A DNA stretch of 64,000 bases from Micromonospora parathelypteridis (GTDB lineage: Bacteria > Actinomycetota > Actinomycetes > Mycobacteriales > Micromonosporaceae). The stretch's first letter is position 1. Every line of letters begins with the position of its first letter. The position numbers and the translations under genes were made by a program. Below the pieces are notes generated by a model. The model was not told where the DNA came from. It did not search any database and saw nothing but the letters and a program-made list of their open reading frames with translations. Of the stretch, positions 1 through 8,783 are shown piece after piece. The stretch lies in assembly GCF_014201145.1 (NCBI RefSeq), contig NZ_JACHDP010000001.1:1426001-1490000 (forward strand), read 5' to 3'.

Positions 1-2
1 AG

Positions 3-1862
3 GCGGTCATCGCCAACCGGCTCGACCTGCTGGACCCGGCCGACCGGGCGGTGCTCCAGGCCGCCGCGGTGGTCGGCGTGCAGTTCTGGGCCGCGCCGGT
101 GGCGACGGCGCTGGGGCGGCCGGTGGAGTGGGTGGAGCGCGCGCTGGACCGGCTGCAACGGCGTGACCTGGTGTACGAGCAGGACACGTCGACGATGCCC
201 GGCCAGTCCGAGTACCGGTTCCGGCACATCCTGGTGCGGGACGTCTGCTACCAGCGGCTGCCGAGGGCCGAGCGGGTCCTACGGCACCAGCGCACCGCCG
301 ACTGGATGGCGCAGCTCAATGACGGCCGACAACACGACCTGGCCGAGGTGCTCGCCAACCATCGGTGGGCCGCCCACGAGATCGCCCGGACCGTCGGGCT
401 GGACACGGCCCCCTACGCCCCGCCCGCGCGGGCCGCGCTGCACCGGGCGGCCCGCCGGGCGTACGAGCTGCACGCGTTGGACACGGCCGCCGCGCTTGTC
501 AGTCGGGCGCTGGCCCTCGACGTCGGGCCGGACCCGGCGCTCGAGCTGTTCGACGCGGAGCTGGCGTTCTACCGCGACGGCGACGCGTTCCTGGTCGCTG
601 GTGGCACGGACACACTCACCCGGCTGGCCGAGCGGCTCACCGCGGGTGGCGACCGGACGGGTGCGGCGCGGGCCTGGACGCTGCTGGCCACCGCCGCGTG
701 GAGTCGGGCCGACCGTTCCGCGACCCTGCACTGCCTGGACCAGGCGATCGGCATCTACAGCGAGCTACCGGACAGCCAGGAGAAGGCGGGCGCCCTGCTG
801 GAGCTGGCCCGCGTGCACATGCTCAACGCGGAGACCGACCCGGCGTGCGCCGCGGCCCGGGCCGCGGAGACCCTCGCCGAGCGGCTCCACCTGCGTGAGG
901 TGCAGGCCAACGCGCGGATCACCCTGGCGGTCGCGCGTTACCTGGCCGGCTCCGCCTCGGCGTACCCGGAGCTGGTCGAGGTGACCGAGCACTGCAGGGT
1001 GGAGCGGCTGACCAGTCGACGTCGGGCGGTGCAGAACCTGGCCTGGGCGTTGCAGGAGGAGGGCGACCTGGCCGGCTCGGCTCGGCTGGTCGACGAGCAG
1101 CTCACCCTCGATCTGGGCGGCGAGCACAGCCTGGCGACCAGCTTCGCCGACCAGTGGGCGCGGGCGTACTACGCGGGTGACTGGACGGCCGCGCTGGCGA
1201 TGGCAGCGGAGTCGACCCGTCGGCCGACCGCGGAGTGGGACCTGCACATCGTGGCGGTCTCCGGCTGGATGCGCGGGCTGGCCGGCGCCGAGCCGGGCGG
1301 GGCTGCGGGACCGGGCGGGGCGGGGCCGGATCTGGTCGAGCAGGCTCTGGTGGCGGCGCGCCGCAGCGGATTCCATCGGGTGCTGCGCTCCACCCTGGCG
1401 CACGCCGCGCTGTGCCGGGCCGTGCAGGGCCGCCGGGGCGAGGCGATGGAGCTGCTGACCGAGTTGGACGAGGACTGGCGACGGACCCGGATGATCCCGT
1501 TCGCGGAGTGGGTGCCGGCCGTCGGGCACGTCGCCGGGGTACTCGGCGCCGACGCCGCCCGGCTGGTCCGGGAGTTGCTCGACCGGGCCCCCCGGATGAC
1601 CCCGTGGGCCCGCGCCGCCCGCCAGGTCGCCGACGCCACCCTGGCCCGGCACGACGGGGACGCGGCCACCGCCGCGGGCCTGCTGACGTCCGCGTCGGCG
1701 AGCTACGCCCAGATGGCCGACGTGACCGACGAGATCATCACCATGGCCCTGGCGATCGGCCCGCTGGCCGAGATCGACCCACCCGCCGCCGCGACCGCCC
1801 GCGCCCGCCTGCACGACTTCGCCGCCCGGCACCACGCCCCCACCCTGCTCCACCTGCCCTGA
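3..1862 (+). CDS. C-terminal part of a large AAA/TPR-type regulator (5' end outside window)
   Basis: The reading frame is already open at base 3, so only the last 619 codons are seen. The first residues (LDLLDPADRAVLQAAAVVG) match the helical segment that follows the AAA ATPase module in large STAND-like or cyclase-linked regulators, so the Walker motifs should lie upstream. The rest is Ala/Leu/Arg-rich and helical, and fits tandem TPR-like repeats. The final residues (HHAPTLLHLP) contain no LuxR-type helix-turn-helix, so any effector domain would have to be N-terminal. The internal GTG at 51 has no ribosome site and is not the real start. Family-level call only; the ligand and target cannot be told. 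Confidence 0.7.
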   Translation, partial: AVIANRLDLLDPADRAVLQAAAVVGVQFWAAPVATALGRPVEWVERALDRLQRRDLVYEQDTSTMPGQSEYRFRHILVRDVCYQRLPRAERVLRHQRTADWMAQLNDGRQHDLAEVLANHRWAAHEIARTVGLDTAPYAPPARAALHRAARRAYELHALDTAAALVSRALALDVGPDPALELFDAELAFYRDGDAFLVAGGTDTLTRLAERLTAGGDRTGAARAWTLLATAAWSRADRSATLHCLDQAIGIYSELPDSQEKAGALLELARVHMLNAETDPACAAARAAETLAERLHLREVQANARITLAVARYLAGSASAYPELVEVTEHCRVERLTSRRRAVQNLAWALQEEGDLAGSARLVDEQLTLDLGGEHSLATSFADQWARAYYAGDWTAALAMAAESTRRPTAEWDLHIVAVSGWMRGLAGAEPGGAAGPGGAGPDLVEQALVAARRSGFHRVLRSTLAHAALCRAVQGRRGEAMELLTELDEDWRRTRMIPFAEWVPAVGHVAGVLGADAARLVRELLDRAPRMTPWARAARQVADATLARHDGDAATAAGLLTSASASYAQMADVTDEIITMALAIGPLAEIDPPAAATARARLHDFAARHHAPTLLHLP

Positions 1863-1991
1863 GGGCCGCACCCGTCGAGTCAGCCCCTCGATCGCCGGCA
1901 GTTGAGCAGGGCAATGCTCGGCGTGTCGGGTCGCCCAGGTGCCATCGATCATCGAGATCGCACTTGTTGAGCAAGAAGGGACAAAGAACCC

Positions 1992-2010
1992 CCGCCGCGA
2001 CCTGCGGCGG
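1992..2010. terminator. Short GC hairpin in the 290-bp gap after the first gene
   Basis: CCGCCGC (1992-1998) and GCGGCGG (2004-2010) form a perfect 7-bp stem with a 5-nt loop. It is a modest candidate terminator for the first gene. The rest of the gap 1863-2152 holds no convincing gene; a purine-rich tract at about 1960-1988 precedes the hairpin. Confidence 0.3.
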
Positions 2011-2152
2011 TAGCCGTGACTTTGGAAGACGCGACACAACGCACTCCCGGAACCATGCCCGGACGTGTCACGATTCAGAGCACGGCGTGCGGTCGGGCGT
2101 CGAGGGAGCCAGGGGCGGTCGCGTCGAGCGGCGCGTTAAGGGGGATGTCCGG

Positions 2153-2995
2153 GTGTCAGCGGGTGGTGCCCGCCGGGGACGGCGGGACAACGGGCTCGAC
2201 GCGAACGAGTACGCCGTCGTCGGCGACGTCGATCCGCGCGTCGGCGAGCACCTGCTCGACGTGCTGGCCGCCGGCGGGATCGCCGCCTACCTGCAGCCCT
2301 CCGCCGACCTCAACCCGGTCACCCGCACCACCACCGTTCCGGCCCGGCCGGTCGACCGGCTCTACGTCGACCGCTCGCACCTGACCACCGCACGCGACTA
2401 CCTGACCCAGCTCGCCGACGAGAGCACTCCCGAGCAGCCACCCGCCCGGGACGAACCGGACATCGACGCCGAGTGGGCGCGGATCGTCGCCGGCTTCCAC
2501 ACCTCCTCCACTGTCGGCGAGCACCCGTGGCCGGCCTCGGAGGACGTGGACGAGCGGGACGAGCCGTCCGCTGGCCCGCTGGCCCGCTCCGGGGCCGACG
2601 AGCCCGGTCCGACCGCCACCGACGTCCGCCGGCTACCGTCCGCGACCGACATCTCCGGGATCTCGGTCGGGCGCGGCGCCCGGCCGGACGAGCCGTCGCT
2701 GCTGGACGGGCTGGACACCTTCGGCGCCGACCTGCCCGACGACGAGGACGACGAGGGTTACCACCCGCCGCCACCGCCGCCGCTGCCCCGGGTCAGCAAG
2801 TACGCGGTGGTCGGCGTGCTCGGCGTGGTCATCGGGTTCGTGCTCTTCCTCTTCCCCTGGTTGCTCCCGGTGGACCGCTCGGCGGTCACCCTGTTCGGGT
2901 TCACCGGCATTCTGGCCGGTTTCGTCACGCTGATCTGGCGGCTGCGCCCCGGCGACGAGGACGAGGACGACCCGGACAACGGCGCCGTCGTCTGA
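2153..2995 (+). CDS. Two-TM membrane protein with acidic cytosolic linker (DUF308-like)
   Basis: The 280-aa product starts at GTG 2153, chosen because AAGGGGG (2138-2144) lies about 8 nt upstream; the frame runs further up but has no better start. Residues about 18-85 (DANEYAVVGDVDPRVGEHLL onward) look like a small alpha/beta domain of the kind that binds or signals. An acidic, Pro-rich linker follows, with a poly-Pro run near residue 205. Two hydrophobic helices end the protein, at about 217-238 and 244-263, with a Glu/Asp tail. I recognise no catalytic motif. The C-terminal membrane pair is typical of small actinobacterial proteins annotated as DUF308-like. Function unknown. Confidence 0.75.
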   Translation: MSAGGARRGRRDNGLDANEYAVVGDVDPRVGEHLLDVLAAGGIAAYLQPSADLNPVTRTTTVPARPVDRLYVDRSHLTTARDYLTQLADESTPEQPPARDEPDIDAEWARIVAGFHTSSTVGEHPWPASEDVDERDEPSAGPLARSGADEPGPTATDVRRLPSATDISGISVGRGARPDEPSLLDGLDTFGADLPDDEDDEGYHPPPPPPLPRVSKYAVVGVLGVVIGFVLFLFPWLLPVDRSAVTLFGFTGILAGFVTLIWRLRPGDEDEDDPDNGAVV

Positions 2996-3053
2996 CCCTG
3001 GCCCGCATCCCGGGACGGCACCGACCCGCCGAGGCCGTAACAGTGGTGTAACT

Positions 3054-3064
3054 TACTGTCAGTA
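3054..3064. promoter_or_regulatory. TACTGTCAGTA palindrome upstream of otsA
   Basis: An 11-bp perfect palindrome (TACTG-T-CAGTA) lies in the AT-richest part of the gap between the membrane protein and otsA, about 90 bp before the chosen start. Its place fits an operator or core promoter element for trehalose synthesis. No regulator can be named from sequence. Confidence 0.25.
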
Positions 3065-3153
3065 GGAATACCGCTGTACGTCACTTCCCCCGCTGACTGA
3101 CCGGTTTTTCCTTGCTCGCGGCGGTCAGCCCTCTGCTGATCGGAATGCCCGAG

Positions 3154-4650
3154 ATGCGACAGAGTTCCCTTGTGGTGGTGGCCAACCGCCTCCCCATCGA
3201 CGACAACCAGGCGCCCGACGGGGCCTGCGAATGGCGGCGCAGCCCGGGCGGGCTGGTCAGCGCGCTGCACCCACTGCTGCGGCACACCCCGGCCACCTGG
3301 GTCGGCTGGGCCGGCGGCACCGGGCCCGCGCCCGCACTACCGGACGTGGACGGTGTCCGGATGCACACCGTCGCGCTCAGCCCCGATGACCTGCGAGACC
3401 ACTACGAGGGGTTCGCCAACGCCACCCTCTGGCCGCTCTACCACGACGCCGTCGAGCAGCCGCAGCATCACCGTCGGTGGTGGGAGGCGTACCAGCGGGT
3501 CAACCAGCGCTTCGCCGAGGCGACCGCCGAGGTGACCGAGCAGGGCGGGATGGTCTGGGTGCAGGATTACCACCTGCAACTCGTCCCCGGCCAACTACGG
3601 GCGCTCCGTCCGGACCTGCGCATCGGGTTCTTCCTGCACGTGCCGTTTCCGCCGCCGGAGCTCTTCATGCAGCTGCCGCGCCGGGCCGAACTGCTGCGCG
3701 CCATGCTCGGCGCCGACCTGGTCGGCTTCCAGCGCGTGCAGGCGGCGCACAACTTCGCCCAACTGGTGACCAGGGTCCTGGATCTGCCGGCCACCGACCG
3801 GCGAATCGGCATCGACGACCGGGTCGTCCGCATCGGCGCGTTCCCCGTCTCGATCGACACCGCGGAGATGGGCGCGCTCGCCGCCCGCCCGGACGTGGCC
3901 GCTCGCGCCCGCCGGCTACGGCAGGACCTCGGCGACCCCCGGCAGGTCATCCTCAGCGTGGACCGGATGGACTACACGAAGGGCATCGAGCAGCGCCTCA
4001 AGGCGTACAGCGAACTGCTCGCCAGCGGCGACGTGAAGGTCCGCGACACGGTGCTGGTGCAGGTCGCCATGCCGAGCCGGGAACGCGTCGGCCAGTACCA
4101 GATCCTGCGTGAGCGGATCGAACGCGAGGTGGGCCGGATCAACGGCGAGTTCGGCCGGGTCGGCGAACCCGCGATCCACTACCTGACCCAGCCCTTCGAC
4201 CGCGCCGAGCTGGCCGCGCTCTACCGGGTCGCCGACGTCATGGCGGTGACCCCGCTGCGCGACGGGATGAACCTGGTCGCCAAGGAGTACGTGGCCGCCC
4301 GGGTGGACGACACGGGCGCTCTGCTGCTCAGCGAGTTCGCCGGCACCGCCGCCGAACTGTCCCAGGCGTACCTGGTCAACCCGCACGACCTGGAAGGGCT
4401 CAAGCAGGGCATCTGCGCGGCGCTGCGAGCCAGCCCGGCCGACATCACCCAGCGGATGCGGGCCATGCGCGCCCACCTGAGCCAGCACGACATCCGGGCC
4501 TGGGCCCGCTCCTACCTCCACGCGCTGGACGAGCGCGGCGCCCTGGTCGGCCGTCTGACCAGCACCGACGCCAACCCCGACGACGCCGCCCGGGTGCCCC
4601 GCCCCGCCACCCCGACCGCCGGCCAGGCCACCCGCCAGACCAGCGGCTGA
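3154..4650 (+). CDS. otsA: Alpha,alpha-trehalose-phosphate synthase (UDP-forming), GT20
   Basis: This cytosolic enzyme joins UDP-glucose and glucose-6-phosphate to make trehalose-6-phosphate, the first step of OtsAB trehalose synthesis. The 498-aa product opens with the family's N-terminal strand (SLVVVANRLPIDD) and has VQDYHLQLVP, FLHVPFPPPELF, the DYTKGIEQRLKA segment and the donor-site stretch TPLRDGMNLVAKEY, all in the expected order. The length is normal for OtsA. ATG 3154 is preferred over TTG 3112 and ATG 3145 because it puts the conserved strand 5 residues from the start and has GGA 10 nt upstream. No trehalose-phosphate phosphatase gene is adjacent, so OtsB must be elsewhere. Confidence 0.95.
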   Translation: MRQSSLVVVANRLPIDDNQAPDGACEWRRSPGGLVSALHPLLRHTPATWVGWAGGTGPAPALPDVDGVRMHTVALSPDDLRDHYEGFANATLWPLYHDAVEQPQHHRRWWEAYQRVNQRFAEATAEVTEQGGMVWVQDYHLQLVPGQLRALRPDLRIGFFLHVPFPPPELFMQLPRRAELLRAMLGADLVGFQRVQAAHNFAQLVTRVLDLPATDRRIGIDDRVVRIGAFPVSIDTAEMGALAARPDVAARARRLRQDLGDPRQVILSVDRMDYTKGIEQRLKAYSELLASGDVKVRDTVLVQVAMPSRERVGQYQILRERIEREVGRINGEFGRVGEPAIHYLTQPFDRAELAALYRVADVMAVTPLRDGMNLVAKEYVAARVDDTGALLLSEFAGTAAELSQAYLVNPHDLEGLKQGICAALRASPADITQRMRAMRAHLSQHDIRAWARSYLHALDERGALVGRLTSTDANPDDAARVPRPATPTAGQATRQTSG

Positions 4651-4709
4651 CCCGGCCACCCGCGAGGCCGGCGGCGCAGACCTGACCGGTGTGCGGCCGG
4701 CCTGGTTGC

Positions 4710-5528
4710 TCAGTGCCCCGCGGGCTCCTTCTCCAGCCAGTCCAGGATCGCGTCGATCGGCTCCGCCCAACGGGCGTCCAGCATCACGTCGTGGCCCATC
4801 CCGGGGAAGAGCAGCGGCGCCGAACCGTACCGGCGGGCCACCCGAGTCAACGTCGACGCCGGCACCACCCGGTCATCGGGACTGCCCAGCACCAGCACCG
4901 GCGGTGCGCCCACAGCCGGCTCGGCCTCCGGCTCGCCCAGCAGAGCCCACTGCGCCCGCCGGCCCGCCCGACCGAGCCGTCCGACGTAGCGCCGGGCCTC
5001 CTCGTCGGGCAACTCGCGGCTGAACAACTGCCCACGACTGAGCCGCAACGGCCCACCGAACACCGCCGGCAACGTGCCGGCCGGGTTGCGGCGCAACGCC
5101 GCCCCCAGCACTCCCCAACCCCCGAAGACCGGCGCCACCAGCACCGCACCCCGCGCCGGGTAGCGGGCCAACGCGTGCGCCACCACCAGGGCCCCGGCAC
5201 CGTGCCCCACCAGCACCGCCTGGCGCGGCAGGCCCGCGGCCACCTGAACCACATCGTGGGCGTACGCCCGCAGCGTCGCCTCCGGCGCCGGCTCGCTGCC
5301 ACCGTGCCCGCGCAGGCTCACCGCGTACGCCGGGAAGCCCCGTGACGCCGCGTGACCCAACCAGTGCTCGGCGAACGCCCACGCACCGTGCCCGAAACCG
5401 GGAACGAAGAGCAGCGGCGGCCGCCCCTCCTCCAACTGGGGAACGGCGCTGAGCACCTCCCGCCGGGCCGGCCGGACCGGACGGGACCACTCCCGGCCCC
5501 GCATGATCCGCAGCTGACTCGCGCTCAC
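4710..5528 (-). CDS. Alpha/beta-hydrolase-fold protein lacking the nucleophile
   Basis: The 272-aa product has the alpha/beta hydrolase layout: oxyanion segment PGFGHGAWAF, then the nucleophile elbow, the acid-loop motif GSPDDRVVP and the C-terminal GMGHDVML histidine. The elbow reads VLVGHGAGALV, so the usual G-x-S-x-G serine is Gly110 (codon GGT). Acid and His are kept, so the protein may be a non-catalytic binder or use another residue. The start GTG 5528 overlaps the monooxygenase stop by 4 bases (GTGA), so the two genes are translationally coupled. An Asp or Cys nucleophile is not an option at this position, since it is plainly Gly. Confidence 0.85.
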   Translation of the reverse strand: MSASQLRIMRGREWSRPVRPARREVLSAVPQLEEGRPPLLFVPGFGHGAWAFAEHWLGHAASRGFPAYAVSLRGHGGSEPAPEATLRAYAHDVVQVAAGLPRQAVLVGHGAGALVVAHALARYPARGAVLVAPVFGGWGVLGAALRRNPAGTLPAVFGGPLRLSRGQLFSRELPDEEARRYVGRLGRAGRRAQWALLGEPEAEPAVGAPPVLVLGSPDDRVVPASTLTRVARRYGSAPLLFPGMGHDVMLDARWAEPIDAILDWLEKEPAGH

Positions 5529-6931
5529 TTGCCCTCCAGCTCGACCAGGGCGCGCTCGACGGCGCGCAGGTAGTCGGCGTGACCGACCTCGAACCAGTGC
5601 CGGCTGCTCTCCTTGACCGGCCCGGAGTAGCGCTCGCCGGCCCGTTCCCGCACCCGCTGCCCGAACGCCGCGGCCCGCTCTGGTCGGTCGCGGCGGGCCT
5701 GCAGCAGTCGGGCGAAGAGGACCGTCTGCCAGTGCGACAGGGTGAACAGGCCGGAGTCGGGCTGCACCAGGCCGGCCACCGCCAGCGTCGGATGCCCCGG
5801 GGTGAACGCGTTGAGCCACAGCCCTGGCCGGCCCGCCCCCGCGCTGTCACCGAACACCGACGCGTCGAGGAACTCGAAGCGCGGCAGATAGCCGGTGGCG
5901 AAGACGACCACCTCGGGGTCGATCTCGCGGCCGTCGGCCAGCTCCACGGCGTACGGGTGGAACCGGGCGACGTCGGGCACCGGGCCGATCCCGCCGTGGC
6001 CCACGTAGTAGACGAGCTGGCTGTTCGCGATCGGGTGCGTCTCGTACACCCGGTGGTCGGGCTTGGGCAGGCCGAAGCGGGTCAGGTCGCCGACGGTCAA
6101 CCGCAGCGTCCAGTGGTAGAGCCACTGCCGCAACCGCAGCGGCACGCGCAGCGCCAACAGGCTGTCGTTCACCTGGTCGGCGGGGCGGCCGAGCACGTAC
6201 TTCGGCGCGTACCAGTAGCCGCGCCGGGTGGAGTGCCAGCAACGCGATGCCTGCTGGGCGGCCTCCACGGCGATGTCGCAGCCGGTGTTGCCCGCACCGA
6301 CCACCAGCACCCGCTTGCCGCGCAGCTGCGCCGGGTCCTTGTAGGACGAGGCGTGCATGATCTCGCCGCGGAACTGTTCGAGGCCCTCGTAGCGGGGCAG
6401 CTTCGGCGACCAGTTGTGGCCGTTGGCGATCACCACGGCGGCGTACCGGGAGGTGCGCTCCGGGCCGTACCCGCCGGTGGAGCGGGTGGTCACGTCCCAC
6501 CGTTCCCCCTCGGCCGGCTCCACCCGGATGACCTCGGTGCCGAACCAGATGTGGGAGCGCAGGTCGAAGTGGTCGGCGTACCGCTCGAAGTACGACAGCA
6601 GTTGGCTGTGGTGCGGATAGTCCGGCCAGGAGTCCGGCATCGGGAAGTCGGGAAACTGGGTGAACGGCTTCGACGAGATCAGGTGGGTGCTGGCGTACAC
6701 CGGGCTGCGGTCGTGTCGCCAGTTCCAGGCGCCGCCGACGCCGGTCTCCCGCTCGTAGCAGTCGACGCCGAAACCGTGTTCGCGCAGGTTCTTGATGGCC
6801 GTCAGGCCGCTGGCCCCGGCCCCGATGACGCAGACCGTGTCGCCGCGGTCGGAGACCGGGCGGTCGTCGCTGCCCAGCCCGGACGAGGTCGCCTCCGGGT
6901 CGGGCCGGCCGTGGTCGGTGGAGGTGGACAC
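5525..6931 (-). CDS. Flavin-containing monooxygenase (FMO/Baeyer-Villiger type)
   Basis: An FAD- and NADPH-dependent oxygenase of 468 aa. An N-terminal Rossmann motif VIGAGASGLTA binds FAD. The FMO signature F-x-G-x3-H-x3-Y appears as FRGEIMHASSY, a second Rossmann motif VVGAGNTGCD serves NADPH, and the late FATGY motif is present. The start GTG 6931 is fixed by AAGGAGA (6939-6945) seven nt upstream; the longer frame to 6988 lacks a ribosome site. The gene overlaps the downstream alpha/beta hydrolase by 4 bp. This recalls pairs where a Baeyer-Villiger oxygenase makes an ester and a hydrolase opens it, although here the hydrolase looks inactive. Substrate unknown. Confidence 0.92.
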   Translation of the reverse strand: MSTSTDHGRPDPEATSSGLGSDDRPVSDRGDTVCVIGAGASGLTAIKNLREHGFGVDCYERETGVGGAWNWRHDRSPVYASTHLISSKPFTQFPDFPMPDSWPDYPHHSQLLSYFERYADHFDLRSHIWFGTEVIRVEPAEGERWDVTTRSTGGYGPERTSRYAAVVIANGHNWSPKLPRYEGLEQFRGEIMHASSYKDPAQLRGKRVLVVGAGNTGCDIAVEAAQQASRCWHSTRRGYWYAPKYVLGRPADQVNDSLLALRVPLRLRQWLYHWTLRLTVGDLTRFGLPKPDHRVYETHPIANSQLVYYVGHGGIGPVPDVARFHPYAVELADGREIDPEVVVFATGYLPRFEFLDASVFGDSAGAGRPGLWLNAFTPGHPTLAVAGLVQPDSGLFTLSHWQTVLFARLLQARRDRPERAAAFGQRVRERAGERYSGPVKESSRHWFEVGHADYLRAVERALVELEGK

Positions 6932-7043
6932 CGGGACATCTCCTTTTGTACGGCACGGGTGCCGGTCGCCGCGAAATCCTCTCCACAACGGAGCCGGATG
7001 TCCAGCCCTGACGCGGACAAATCGACGTCGGGCCGGGTTGAGG

Positions 7044-7748
7044 TCAGCCGGTGGTGGGCAGCAGCAGGTCGACCAGGACCGGGAAGTGGTCGCTGGCCCG
7101 GCGGGTCTGCGGAGTGTCCACCACGTCGTAGTCGACCACGGTGATCCGCGGGTCGACGAAGAGCGCGTCGATGCGCCGACGCGGGTCGGCGCAGGAGTAG
7201 GTGAGCCGGTCCGCCCGGTCGGCCGCCACCGCGGCGTCGGTCAACCCCCGGGACACCGTTGCCCACGCGGGCCCGTCCGGACCCTCGTTGAGGTCCGCCC
7301 CGGCCAGCACCGGGCTGGTCGCCGCGTCCAGCCCACGCCGGAACTCGGCGGCCTGTGCGGGACGCTCGGTCGGGTCGGTGGACAGGTGCGAGCCGGCGAG
7401 GGTGAACCGGGCGTCGCCGACCCGGCAGTCGGCGTACGCGGCGCCGCGCAGGTGCCGGCCGGGGGTCAGCGGGAAGCGTTGGCACCGGGTGCCCAGCACC
7501 CGGACCCGCAGGCTGGTCAACAGCAGGTTGCCCAGCGCGGGCAACCCGCCGGCGGCAACCACCAGGCCGAACGACTCGGCCAACGTGGCGGACTTCTGCC
7601 GCCACCGGAACCGCCGTGGCCCCTCCTGCACGATCACCACGTCCGGCGTCGCGGCGCGGACCACCGCCGCCAGCGCGGCCGTGTCGTCGCGCTGGCCGTG
7701 AATGTTGTACGACACCACGCGCAGCGGCACGCCCGCACCCTGGCCCAT
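7044..7748 (-). CDS. Endonuclease/exonuclease/phosphatase family protein, intracellular
   Basis: A compact 234-aa member of the EEP (DNase I-like) superfamily. All catalytic landmarks can be seen in order: SYNIHG (Asn), VIVQEG (metal-binding Glu), AGSHLS (His), GADLNEG (Asp and Asn), RIDALFVD (Asp) and ASDHFPV (Asp-His). No signal peptide is present, so it should act in the cytosol on a nucleic acid or a phosphoester. It starts at ATG 7748, only 11 bp after the glucokinase stop, so the two are probably cotranscribed. The true substrate cannot be inferred; the family includes nucleases and sphingomyelinases. Confidence 0.88.
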   Translation of the reverse strand: MGQGAGVPLRVVSYNIHGQRDDTAALAAVVRAATPDVVIVQEGPRRFRWRQKSATLAESFGLVVAAGGLPALGNLLLTSLRVRVLGTRCQRFPLTPGRHLRGAAYADCRVGDARFTLAGSHLSTDPTERPAQAAEFRRGLDAATSPVLAGADLNEGPDGPAWATVSRGLTDAAVAADRADRLTYSCADPRRRIDALFVDPRITVVDYDVVDTPQTRRASDHFPVLVDLLLPTTG

Positions 7749-7759
7749 CCCGGACCGCT

Positions 7760-8707
7760 TCAGATCCTGCGGGCCAGGTCGGCGGCGCCGATCACCCCGG
7801 CGTTGTTGCCCAGCTCGGCCGGGAGCACCTCGGCCACCGGCAGGCGACCGCGTTGGGCGAGCGCGTCGAGGTACGAGCGGCGCGTCGGGCCGAGCAGCAG
7901 GTCACCGGCGTCGATCACACCGCCACCGACCACCAGGGTCTGCGGGTCGAGGATCTGCGCCATGTCGGCGAGGCTGGTGCCCAGCCACCGGCCGATCTGT
8001 GCGAACGCCTCGGCGGAGATCGGGTCGCCACCCTGCGCGGCGGCGGTCACCATCGGACCGGTGATCGCCTCGACCTCCCCGCCGGCCAGGGCCAGCAGCG
8101 CGGTGGCCCGGTTGGGCTCCTGCCGGGCGCCGGCTCGGGCGAAGCGTACGAGGGCGCTGCCGCTGGCGTACTGCTCGATGCAGCCCAGCCGCCCGCAGCC
8201 GCACTGGTGCCCGTCCGGCACGGCCAGCATGTGGCCCAGCTCCGCGGCGATGCCGTGGGCGCCCCGCATCAGCTCGCCGCCGAGGACGATGCCGCCGCCC
8301 ACGCCGGTGCCGATGGTGAACATGATCATTGAATCGTCGGCGGCGCGGGCCGCGCCGTAGCGGAACTCGGCCCAGGCGGCGACGTTTCCGTCGTTCTCCA
8401 CGATCACGGGCAGGCCGACAGCCTTGCTGACGTACTCCCGCAGCGGCTCGTCGCGCCAGGCCAGGTTGGGGGCGAACAGCACGGTCGAGCGGCTGGCGTC
8501 GATCCAGCCGGCCGCGCCGATACCGACGGCCTCGATCGTCCGTCCGGCCGCCAACTCGCCGACCAGCTCGATGATGACGTCGCGGGTCTTGCCGACGTCA
8601 TCGGCGGGGGTGTCCCGTCGGGCCTGCACGAGGACTTCGCCGGTGTCGTCCACGACACCGCCGGCCACCTTCGTGCCACCGACGTCGACTCCGATGGTCA
8701 GCGTCAC
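7760..8707 (-). CDS. glk: ROK-family glucokinase
   Basis: Phosphorylates glucose to glucose-6-phosphate with ATP. The 315-aa product has the phosphate-binding DVGGTK motif at the N terminus, the sugar-binding VENDGNVAAWAE, the GTGVGGGIVLGGEL segment and the ROK zinc motif CGCGRLGCIEQYASG. The length is normal for actinobacterial GlkA-type enzymes, which also serve carbon catabolite control in Streptomyces. The start GTG 8707 has GAGGGGAG 8 nt upstream; the long frame reaching 9355 is a GC shadow. The gene is followed closely by the EEP-fold gene. Confidence 0.93.
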   Translation of the reverse strand: MTLTIGVDVGGTKVAGGVVDDTGEVLVQARRDTPADDVGKTRDVIIELVGELAAGRTIEAVGIGAAGWIDASRSTVLFAPNLAWRDEPLREYVSKAVGLPVIVENDGNVAAWAEFRYGAARAADDSMIMFTIGTGVGGGIVLGGELMRGAHGIAAELGHMLAVPDGHQCGCGRLGCIEQYASGSALVRFARAGARQEPNRATALLALAGGEVEAITGPMVTAAAQGGDPISAEAFAQIGRWLGTSLADMAQILDPQTLVVGGGVIDAGDLLLGPTRRSYLDALAQRGRLPVAEVLPAELGNNAGVIGAADLARRI

Positions 8708-8783
8708 CGCTGCCGCTCCCCTCTGCTGTGCTGTCCGACCCGTGTCCCGGCCGCATGCCGGTCCGGGTCGGTATGTCCCGCGC

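Noticed and set aside
765..2039. 424-codon minus-strand ORF opposite the first gene
   Set aside because: Composition is Arg/Gly/Pro shadow sequence; the plus frame has the recognisable regulator motifs.
5525..6931. Biosynthetic gene cluster around the flavin monooxygenase
   Set aside because: No polyketide, peptide or terpene synthase and no tailoring set nearby; the flanks are core metabolism.
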